Part shown: positions 23,527 to 33,400 of the stretch, one piece after another
Position numbering within the stretch: the stretch's first letter is position 1
Layout: every line of letters starts with the position of its first letter
Source: Anisodus tanguticus
Taxonomy: Eukaryota > Streptophyta > Magnoliopsida > Solanales > Solanaceae
Length of the DNA stretch: 64,000 nucleotides
Direction of reading: 5' to 3'
NCBI GenBank assembly: GCA_034509755.1
Contig: CM067544.1
Location: forward strand, 11,077,501-11,141,500
The notes under the pieces: generated by a model
The model's input: only the letters and a program-made list of their open reading frames with translations
Told to the model about the DNA's origin: nothing
Database searches by the model: none
Made by a program: the position numbers and the translations under genes

Positions 23527-24041
23527 CCACAAGAAGTAAGCAAAAATATTTAAACCTAAAGTTAGAACAAAATGTGTAAAAGTTAGAATGTTATTTGAAA
23601 ATAGATTTCACTTGGAAAAGGTTTCAAATTTATGGGTGAAACCATTATCTTTTTGGTTAACTGGATATTTTATATAATGCTAAGGAGTCGTAACGTTAAT
23701 ACATTGTTCAGGAGACGTGCTCCCATTCAAAACAGAAAATTGAGCCAATATTCTAGTACTATTACATACCAAAGTTTATCTATCATACGTAGTTGATAGG
23801 ATGTCTCTCCAAAACACATCATTCTGGATCCTAACTCAACCCCAAAAACTAGTTTTTGAGGTTGAATTAGGCCCAAGATCCATTTTTTTCATGGTATCAG
23901 AAGTCTAGGGCAAATTTTTCTTCTCCAAAATTAACCCTTCTGCCGCCCTCTTCTCGGATTCCGAGTATCGGCCACCGGCCGAACACCTCCTCCTTCCCAA
24001 ACTCTATTCCAAATCCCTAATTCTCCTCTTGTTTTTTCATC

Positions 24042-24590
24042 ATGTCTACCATAAAGAACATGTTTCATCCTGCCATTACAGTCTCCAACATCAAGAACAA
24101 CATCCCTATCGTTCTTGAGATGGAAAACGCCCAATACGCGACGTGGGCAGAACTATTTAAAGTTCACACACGGTCTTATCGAGTCCTTCATCACATCATC
24201 CCATCGGCAACAGGCAATGAGAAGGTGCCTACCACCGATGATGACATAGAGTTGTGGAAAACTCTTGATGCTACGGTACTCCAGTGGATTTATTCCACTA
24301 TCTGTACGGATCTCTTGCAGACTATTATTGAACCTGACGCCATGAAAATGAATACCTGGAATAGGTTACGTGATATATTCCAGGATAACAAGAATTTCCG
24401 TGTTGTGACCCTTGAGCAGGAATTCTCCCACATCAACATGGAGGATTTTTCGAATGTCTCAGCCTATTGTAAAAGGCTCAAGGAGTTGTCTGATCAACTC
24501 AAGAACGTTGGTGCGCTCGTCACAAATGATCGTCTTGTTCTTCAGATGGTTGCAGGCCTATCTGAGGCTTATATTGACTGCCTATACTGA
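24042..24590 (+). CDS. Copia element 2 gag
   Basis: A 182-codon frame starting MSTIKNMFHPAITVSNIKNN, a well-preserved copia gag N-terminal and middle region (MENAQYATWAELFKVHTRS, LQWIYSTICTDLLQT, LRDIFQDNKNFRVVTLEQEF, VSAYCKRLKELSDQLKN, QMVAGLSEAY). The last codons (IDCLY) come from RT in another frame after the deletion junction near 24575-24580. The glycine/asparagine-rich C-terminal part seen in elements 3 and 4 is absent. Confidence 0.8.
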   Translation: MSTIKNMFHPAITVSNIKNNIPIVLEMENAQYATWAELFKVHTRSYRVLHHIIPSATGNEKVPTTDDDIELWKTLDATVLQWIYSTICTDLLQTIIEPDAMKMNTWNRLRDIFQDNKNFRVVTLEQEFSHINMEDFSNVSAYCKRLKELSDQLKNVGALVTNDRLVLQMVAGLSEAYIDCLY

Positions 24591-25521
24591 TAAACTGCGC
24601 AAGTCTATTATGTCTCTTCTCAGTTCTGAATTTGCTATGAATGACTTGGGGCCCTTGAGTTATTTTTTAGGAATAGCTGTCACACGTCATGCATGTGGTC
24701 TATTTTTATCACAGAGGAAGTATGCAACTGAGATTATTGAGAGAGCTGACATGTCATCCTATAAGTCCTCTCCTACTCCGGTTGATACCAAATTGAAGCT
24801 GAGTGCTAATTCTAGCACTCCTTACGAAGATCTCTCCCACTATCGCAGTCTTGCAGGGGCTCTTCATTATCTTACTTTCACGAGGCTCGATATTACTTAT
24901 GCAGTGCAGCAGATGTGTTTATTTATGCATGATTCGAGGAACAAGCACATGCATGCTCTTAAACACATTGTGTGTTACATACAGGGCACTCTTGATTATG
25001 GTTTGCATTTATATCAATCATTCGCCTCTACTCTTGTGTCTTATACAAATGTCGATTGAGGTGGATGTTCAGATACCAGACGTTCGACATCTGGTTATTG
25101 TATGTTTCTTGGGGATAACTTGGTATCTTGGTCGGCAAAACGTCAGGCTATTTTATCGTGATCCAGTGCGGATGCCGAGTATCGATGGGTAGCCAATGTG
25201 GTGTCTGAGTCCTATTGGCTGCATAATCTTCTATTAGAGCTTCACTTTCCTATTCAGAAAGCTACCTTGATCTATTGTGATAAAGTTATTGCAGTCTATT
25301 TCTCTTGGAATCCGGTCCAACATCAGCGCACTAAACATATCGAGATGGATATTCACTTTGTTCGCGAAAAGGTAGCTCGTGGACAAGTACGTGTCTTGCA
25401 TGTCCCTTTACGGTACCAAATTGCTGACATCTTTAGTAAGGGTCTTCCCTTAGTCTTGTTTGAAGATTTTAGGGACAGTCTCAGCGTACGACAACCGCCC
25501 GCTATGACTGCGGGAGTGTGA
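24580..25521 (+). pseudogene. Copia element 2 RT end and RNase H
   Basis: From the junction: LILTAYTDKLRKSIM, FAMNDLGPLSYFLGIAVTRH, TPVDTKLKLSAN, YRSLAGALHYLTFTRLD, then SYTNVD followed by a stop where the family has DADWGG. The second half (25198-25521) has IYCDKVIAVYFSWNPVQHQ, IEMDIHFVREKVARGQVRV and IADIFSKGLP, ending PPAMTAGV. The RNase H catalytic Asp at DADW is damaged and stops interrupt the frame. The YxDD box was removed by the deletion. Confidence 0.75.
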
Positions 25522-25660
25522 AAGACCACGATATACACGGCACATTGATCGTGTATATAAATATATTATCATAAGTAGTAGACTTCTTGTACATGTATAA
25601 TTATGATAGTAATTTTGTATTAGAAAAAACTATTTGATTGTAATTACATAAATGTATTGC

Positions 25661-26319
25661 CTATAACAATATGGAGTTTTTTTTTTAACAAAACCGACCG
25701 TATTGTGTTTGATGTTCAGTAAAAAGTGTTACCAAAATGTTATTTTGTGATGTTTAGAGAACAAGTACCAAAGGTCATCAGAAAGTCATATTGGACTCTT
25801 ATGCAAAATAGATTGATTCCAAAATCGCAACGGAGGTATGATAACTTTTGTTTTTTCTTGTTGCGACATTATAAATAATTATGTCAATATTTACACAATT
25901 ACTCACTTAAATTTTAAGTAAGTCTTTTTTATGTTAATTAATAGATTATAACTTGGTAAAAATTGTTGTTAATCTTTTATCACATGTTAAAATTTATTGA
26001 TGATATAAAAAAATTACATTATCCATATATGAAAATCAAATTCATAAAATTAAAGAATAGTACTGTACTTGTTCCTCCATGGAAGTACTCCTAGTAGTTA
26101 GGCTAGAAGAAAAGCCAAGAACCACGGATTTCCGCATGGTCCGTGGTCAACTTCTCGCTACTAGAGAAAACGCCATTATTGGACTGCAACTGGACTTCTT
26201 ATGTACTTCCCCTTCTCCTCTATGTATAATAAAAAAATTAAAAGAAAAAGTCTTGTTATTATGCTTTGTTGAACTATTAAAAAATCTCAATTTTTTCATT
26301 GAAAAATATTCAATGGTTA
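25661..26319. repeat. Direct duplication, copy 2 (SINE-free)
   Basis: Second copy of the 22388-23318 segment, preserving the pre-insertion site of the SINE at 26164-26171. Confidence 0.85.
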
Positions 26320-27322
26320 TTATATTCACAAATACTATAACCTACTTAAAAATATAAGTTTCAAAGGCTTATAAACAGTGACACATAAATATTAGTGTGA
26401 TATATTTAGGGTGTAATTTGATAGGAAGGATCTGACGTCCATGAGAATATCCCCAATGTGTTGTGGAAGACCAGATGCACTATTTGAAGATGCCAAATCT
26501 TTCTCAACTTTCATGGATTTGCTGGAACTTAGATGATTCATCTTAGTCTATAGATGAGTCAACATAAATGATTTTGTGGAAGTTATCTCACTTCGAAAGT
26601 TAAATAAGGAGAATAAGTCGCCTCAAATCAATGTATTTCATTCTTAGCTCATGTTCCTCCCATATAATTTCTTATCTAAGTACTTTGCTCACATTCGAAG
26701 AGTGAAAGGATCATCCAAAGCAGATTAAAAGCATAGGACAAATGAGCTTAGAAGGGTGATGGAGGATAAATTTTTCAATTTTCATATTTGATTAGTTAAA
26801 ATTTGAAAAACATTTGTCTCTACCAAAAAGAAGCTTCTTAAAAATAAGAAAAATAATTTCCACATTAACTATCCCCGCCCCTACCTAATTCCCATAATGT
26901 TTGATTATATTATATAAAATGTTATTGGAACAATTTTGCTTACTTACCAAACACCAAAAAGTAATTGAGAAATTCATTTATTTTTGCTAAAAAAAATTCC
27001 TACCAAACACGTCGTTAAAATCACAAGTTTTTTAAAAAAACCTTCTTTCTTTTTTAAGCTTCATGCTCATTCAAATACGAAGTAGTAAACTCGTCGGTAA
27101 AATTCTCTGTGGCTGTAGGCAGTGGTGCAGCTAAGGGGCTGAACACGGGGACAATTGTCTAACCTTTTAGTCACCTTGTAAAATCTTCCTTTTCTCTCTC
27201 TCTCCGTGTGGTGTCACAGTATGGTGTTAATTGGGTTTGGTGCAAACAGTGGATATTAAGTAAGTTTCCAAATAAATGTTACGGAGTATATATTTATTGA
27301 TTTGGTATAAACGATAGGGAAT
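26320..27322. other. Intergenic, no gene seen
   Basis: AT-rich sequence without recognisable coding, RNA or terminal-repeat structure. Confidence 0.4.
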
Positions 27323-29503
27323 TGTTCGGTTCATAAACACAGCGGAAGTTTAAATTTTTTTTACCGAACAATGATCCTGGCATGACTTATACGATAATCA
27401 TGTTTATGTTCAAAACATAACAAAAGAAAACTTACAGGTTTTCGAGCGCGGGATTCAACACTAAGATATCCACACGATTTGAATCCTCGACTGCAAGTTC
27501 CAACTCCAGTGTATTTCCTTTGCAAGAAAGCTAGGAAATCTTGCTTTGGGAACTGAAAAGTTATTTTCTGTAACTTCATAATTATTGGGTATGTGTTGTT
27601 TATATAGGAGTTCAGGACAAAACCTAAACAGATATAAAACAGGAAAACCTAGGCCTATGTTAATGTTCAGTGGACCAGCCAAGCTGGTCCACCTCACACG
27701 CCCAAGGTGGACGGCCAAGCTCCCATTTTTAGGCCAGTAATTTCTGGCCCAATTGCTTCCATGTATTTGTCCGAGTACCCATATAATATATCCAACACAT
27801 TTAATTAAATCCGAAATTCAATTCGACTTAATTAAAAAATTTCTATCAAATAAAAATATTTCATAATTATTATAAATTAAATATCTCGATTCTCAATCGA
27901 ATATTTAATACTTTCTCAATACACTCTTAGATCGAAGAAACAATCTCATATAGTGTGACCCTATAGGCCTTACATGTCGACATTAATCTAATTAAGGTTC
28001 ATACGAAACTCCTAGACTGCGTCGTATGACGAATTCAATATGTGAAGTACGTTTACATGAATCCATCAAACTTAACCTTTTTGCGGAACTATAAATTCCT
28101 TTCATTCGCGACACACTCGATTAAGCTTAGGATTTGTCAAATGTCTATCCAAATGGCTTAATCACTTTATCTCACATTTCTTAGATGACAACTAGACCAT
28201 ATTCTAAATAAGTCTTTTGCACTGGCCAGTGACTTTAGTCAACCTAATAACACTGAGAAGTTGAGTGCTCTCTCGAATTTCCAATCGAGGAATGAACCTT
28301 ATTCTTGGCTCAACTACCACCTTGATTTACATCCTGATGCACCTAACACAAGCCCTATCTTATCCAGAAGAAGTTTAACCTTAGAACTTGGTCAAAGTAC
28401 ATCATTCTGTAAACAATGTGCGTATTGACCTCAAGTCAAAAGACCTTTATATTCCATACGCCGATAACACTATAGACATGTATAACAAATAGTTTATCGG
28501 CAGGGTATACCATTACTTCTCCAAAGTATCATTGTGTTCATTACGAATAACCATTACTCGTAGTTGTGAGACATGCTACATTCTCCAAGAATGTGATGCA
28601 GACCACATGCCGACTTATAGCATATCATCAATATCCCATTCTCAATGATCATTAGTCGAGACTATTTTGAGAGTTACGTTCTATCATTAATAGCTCACTC
28701 TATTAATAACAACGTAAGCTCAAGGGATGCACATCTATGAATAATTGCAAATAATCAAACAATAATTCAATAATTGCAAATGCCATAAATATTAATCTCA
28801 TTAATAATATGAATGTGTTCAAGTACATTTTGTCCCTAATGTAGATTGTCTCTAGGACATATATACTTTCAATCTCCCACTTGACCTAGAGCCAATCTCC
28901 AATGTATCTAATAGCCATGTTTTTGAAATGACCATTATGCTTAGCTAAGCTTAATGGTTTAGTAAATGGGTCAGCTAGATTATCATCTGTGAGAATATAG
29001 TCTAGATCTATTTCTTTAGATTCCACCATCTCTCTGAGTATGTGGTATTTCCTCTGTACATGCTTGTTTCTGTTTGTTGATCTTGGTTCCTTAGCTTGCG
29101 CAATCGCACCAGTGTTGTCACAATTTATCGTTATTGGATGACTGGCACTTGGAACAACCCCTAGTTCCTTTAAGAACTCAAATATCGAGACAACTTCTTT
29201 ACCAGCTTCCGATCCAGCAATGTACTCGGCTTCAGTCGTCGAATCAGCAGTGGTTTCTTGCTTGGAACTTTTCCAACTTACTGCTTCACCATTGAAAATG
29301 AAGGCATATCCAGACCGTGACTTGAAGTCATCAAGATCTGTTTGGAAGCTAGCATCAATGTACCCAGTAGCGACTAGCTTCTCTTGCCCACCATAGAATA
29401 AGAAATATTCTTTAGTTCGTCTAAGATACTTAAAAATATTCTTGACTGCTTTCCAGTGTTCTTCCCCAGGATTCTGTTGGAATTTGCAAGTCATGCTGGG
29501 AGT
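27323..29503 (-). mobile_element. Copia element 5, 5'-truncated, with long LTR
   Basis: On the - strand: RNase H coding end, a purine-rich tract GTCAAGTGGGAGAT at about 28872-28886, then an LTR from TGAAAGTATATATGTCC (28871) to ...GAACCGAACA (27323), about 1.55 kb. Everything upstream of RNase H is absent. No second LTR is in the window. It is the nearest element upstream of DWF4. Confidence 0.75.
28886..29494 (-). CDS. Copia element 5 RNase H domain
   Basis: An open 202-codon frame: FQQNPGEEHWKAVKNIFKYL (RT/RNase H connection), TGYIDASFQTDLDD, SGYAFIFNGEAVSWKSSKQ, DSTTEAEYIAGSEAGKE, INCDNTGAIAQAKEP, KHVQRKYHILREMVE and NLADPFTKPL. The catalytic Asp-Glu-Asp positions appear present. It is a different copia lineage from elements 1-4. 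A remnant of a polyprotein and not a host gene, despite the clean frame. Confidence 0.8.
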   Translation of the reverse strand: MTCKFQQNPGEEHWKAVKNIFKYLRRTKEYFLFYGGQEKLVATGYIDASFQTDLDDFKSRSGYAFIFNGEAVSWKSSKQETTADSTTEAEYIAGSEAGKEVVSIFEFLKELGVVPSASHPITINCDNTGAIAQAKEPRSTNRNKHVQRKYHILREMVESKEIDLDYILTDDNLADPFTKPLSLAKHNGHFKNMAIRYIGDWL

Positions 29504-30438
29504 CTCAACCTATTTTACCGCACATGAAAGTACGACAATAAGATTTGAGTTTGGCTCGAAAGTTAGCTCACTTGATGAAGTTTTAGTCTTTCACAGTTGA
29601 TGAAGGTTCAAACGTCATCAATAACATATCATTCCTTTTCCCTTTCCCTCCTCCCCTTATCTGAGGCAATCGGGAAAAAAGATGAGTTTAAATTATTACA
29701 TTATGATTTTTTCCTTCGAAAAGAAAATTAGACACCTAAATGATGATATCTCCTAAGGTTGAAATTGTGAAGAGTTGAAAATATTATATCTAACACCGAT
29801 ACGAACTGAGCTTTTGGAATTGGAATAAATTCAGTAGTGAAACAAAAGATCACCAATGGGGAGTCCGTATAAAATCATTCACCTGGCACCCACTCCGATA
29901 TCTACTTACCTATGATAAAATATCCGCCCGTAACCTATAAGATAAAGTACATTAATGTAGCACTCAGACTATGACAAACACAGCTAGCCGCTGTAATTTT
30001 AGTATTTTACACCATCTTGGTGATGTAATCAAGAAGGGATGTCACGTAAAAAAACATGATAATCTTTTATAGTTTTAGTTTAAGGAAAGATCTACTAATA
30101 AATTAAGATGGTATTTAATTAGTGAATATAGTATCAATTGTTTGTGTGAAGGAACTGAACGGCGTAAGTGCTAAACGACAACAAAGAAGCCTATAAAAAG
30201 CAACATACTTCCCAAAAAGAGCCCTCAGAAAACTGGAAGTTCCTTTATAGCAGTAGCTGCGAAGATTCATACTCGAAGCTGCACATACTGTTATAACATA
30301 ATTTATTGGCAACACTTACTATCTTATTGCAGCTCTGCTTCAGCAACAGAGCCTATTGAGTATTGAAAGTAAAACAGAGAGAAAAGAGAAGACAGAGACA
30401 TAAATATAGATAGTGAGTGAAATCATCAACTGTTCTCC
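29504..30438 (+). promoter_or_regulatory. DWF4 upstream region and 5' leader
   Basis: This lies between the truncated copia element 5 and the DWF4 start codon. A TATA-like box (TATAAAA) sits at 30192-30198, about 240 bp upstream of the ATG, which fits a leader of roughly 210 nt. The leader is GA-rich near its 3' end and I see no upstream ATG between the TATA box and 30439. An E-box (CAACTG) lies just before the start codon at about 30428 and an ACGT core (TCACGTAA) near 30040. I did not find a clear BRRE (CGTGTG or CGTGCG), which mediates BZR1 feedback in the Arabidopsis gene, but the intergenic sequence available before the TE is under 1 kb. The transcription start is inferred, not shown. 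Confidence 0.5.
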
Positions 30439-33400
30439 ATGTCTGACTTGGAGTTTTTTCTTTTTCTTGTTCCCCCAATCTTGGCAGTACTTATTATACT
30501 TAATCTATTCAAAAGAAAACAGAAATTTCCAAATCTTCCACCAGGGGACATGGGTTGGCCTTTTCTTGGTGAAACTATTGGCTATTTGAGACCTTATTCA
30601 GCTACCACTATTGGAGATTTCATGCAAGATCACATCTCTAGGTAATTAATTAATTAAACCCAATTTCATTTTTTTTCTATTTCTTGATTCTCTGTCCTGA
30701 TAATTTAAACTTCGGCAGGTATGGAAAAATTTACAAGTCAAATTTGTTTGGAGAGCCAACAATAGTATCAGCAGATGCAGGGCTGAACAGATACATTCTG
30801 CAGAATGAAGGCAGATTATTTGAGTGTAGTTATCCAAGAAGCATAGGTGAAATTCTTGGGAAATGGTCTATGTTGGTTCAAGTTGGACAAATGCATAGAG
30901 ATATGAGAATGATTTCTCTGAATTTCTTAAGCAATGCTAGGCTCAGGAATCAACTTTTAAGTGAGGTTGAAAAGCACACTCTGCTTGTTCTTGGCTCTTG
31001 GAAAGAGGATTCTGTTGTTTGTGCACAAGATGAAGCAAAGAAGGTAAATATGTATAGTACTTAGTATTCCTATTTTTTATTTTTTTTAAAGGATGATCAA
31101 TTTTATTCAATATGTTTTAAATTGGGAAATTGTTCTTGTTTTCTGTGTGGAATTTCTACAGTTTACATTCAACTTTATGGCAGAGCATATCATGAGTTTA
31201 CAACCTGGAAATCCAAAGACAGAGCAGCTGAAGAAAGAGTACATCACATTTATGAAAGGAGTGGTTTCTGCTCCATTGAATTTTCCAGGAACAGCTTACA
31301 GAAAGGCCTTACAGGTACTATATACTTAAAATCATTTAAGTAAAAGCAGAGTGTTTATTTCAACAAGTACTTGAATTAAGTTTAATACCTTTCACTGTTA
31401 TGTTATAGTCTCGATCGACAATTCTCAACTTTATCGAGGGAAAAATGGAGGAGAGACTTAACGAAATGAACGGAAATGAAAATGACCTACTTGGGTGGGT
31501 TCTGAAGAATTCTAATCTTTCAAAGGAGCAAATTCTTGATTTGCTACTAAGTTTGCTCTTTGCTGGACATGAAACTTCATCAGTAGCCATTGCTCTGTCT
31601 ATTTACTTCTTGCAAAACTGTCCTGGTGCTGTTCAACAACTGACAGTAAGCTCAAATAATCAAAACTTTTTTGTGAATTAATTAGGATTTTCTTTAAGTC
31701 ATACCCTCTAAGCTCTCTTTTGCTCTGGTGATAAATTCAGGAAGAGCACTTGGAGATTTCCAGAGCCAAAAAGCAGTCAGGAGAAACAGAATTGAATTGG
31801 GATGATTATAAGAAAATGGAATTCACCCAATGTGTAAGCTTCTACTCTTTAGCTTTGTTAGTCCGGGGCTACAGATAAACAAGAATATGTAAGAATAAAA
31901 CAGTAACAGCTAAAGCAATTAAAACAGTTTCTGGATGTTGCCTTCAATGTTGTGTCAACATCTGAGGCAACATTGTGATAAAACAGTTATAAACCTTTAT
32001 ATAGTAAATGCAGCGGAAAAGTTAAGAGACACAAGATTTATATTTTCAAAGGTATATATTAATATATTCCTTGATGGTCAATGACCAAAGAATTGTATAA
32101 ATTATATACAATTACAAATGAATTTCTTTTTACAAGATTGAACAATAAATGCGAAAAAGAAATTACAAACAAAAATGAAGTCGCAGATGACTTCAGCCTA
32201 AAGTTAAAAGATCTAAAAAGATAAATACACCATCTTCATTACTATTGCTTGAAATATAAGCTTGATCCAGAATCTAAGCAGCAGTAGTAATGTGAGACTA
32301 GATGTTGTTATACAACTTTAGGCTAAGTGTGTTGATCCAGTTTCTAAGGTGAATATCCGAGAGTTCTCTTGGTAATTTTTCTCGTTCAATTCTGGATATC
32401 GATACTCTGAAGTTCCCTTCTATTAATAGTGTGGAACTTCCCTTGAAATCCTCACTGGTTGGTTGCGGAGGCTGAGTAAAAGAAGGCTTCAGCTTGGACC
32501 GGTTCTTGCTCCTTCAAAAGCTCAACGTTCTGGACTTGGTCTTCACACTGCTTCCTCTCCAAGCTTTGACTGTTTCTTTTACCACATTTTAAACACAACA
32601 TCATTGTTAGTTTGCCTAGGTCATTTTTCACTCACAGTAACACAACTTGTTTTGGCCGGAAGAATAGGCAAAATCGTTACAGGGATGTTGTCACAACATC
32701 GCAGGCAACATTCTTATTTTCATAAGATGTTGTCCTGAGCATTTACAGATGTTGTCACAACATCCATCCAACATCAACAAGCTTATTGTTATTTCTGACC
32801 TTTTATACGGTGTTAGCCCACTTAAAAGATAAATGCTTCCCCTATTATATAATCAATCCCATCTCTCTCCAAACCTAACGGGTTAGTTTCCCATCATAGG
32901 ACTTTCTATCTATAAATTGATAACTACGTATAATTGTTCATATAAAAATATGATTAGTAACATGACTATAAGAAAATGGAATTCACAGTGTGTAAGCTTC
33001 TGCTCTTTTAGCTTATTGCCATTTCTGACTTTTTACGCTCCATAAGCTCATTTAAAAAATAATTGCATATAATCGTTCATAAAAGAATATGATTAGTAGC
33101 CTGAAAAATAAAACATGTTACATGCTACACGTTAACATATAGTATTACATTCTTTTTAATTAATCTAAAAAAGAATGACGTTTTTTTATATTTAATAGCC
33201 ATTTAACTTCAAAATATATCTTTTACCCATAATGAGATTTATAACCATACAAATATATATGATTTATTTCAGACTACAAGTTTTAAAACTATTCTTTTCT
33301 TTAATAAATTTTGTGGCCAATCAAACGCCATCACATAAATTGGGACGAACGAAATACTATTTCTTACACAGATAAACAAAGTATAAGTTAAATTCTTGCA

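Larger units (their letters stand above)
23820..25658 (+). mobile_element. Copia element 2, internally deleted
   Basis: A primer site TGGTATCAGAAGTCTAGG starts at 23892, then gag, then a direct jump into RT, RNase H and a short 3' LTR stub (from about 25517, TGTGAAAGACCACGATATAC). Protease, integrase and most of RT are gone. The sequence before the primer site resembles the end of the TRIM LTR, not the LTRs of elements 3 and 4. Related by protein sequence to elements 3 and 4. Confidence 0.8.

Noticed and set aside
22388..26319. Flanking direct repeats as LTRs of copia element 2
   Set aside because: No TG...CA ends, no primer site next to copy 1 and no TSD; copia 2 has its own LTR boundary at 23891. 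Treated as a segmental duplication.
28886..29494. Clean 202-codon frame considered as a host gene
   Set aside because: It is a copia RNase H with polypurine tract and LTR immediately downstream.
31093..31343. Separate small frames around DWF4 exon 3
   Set aside because: They read through intron 3 or are in the wrong frame; only 31162-31314 is coding.
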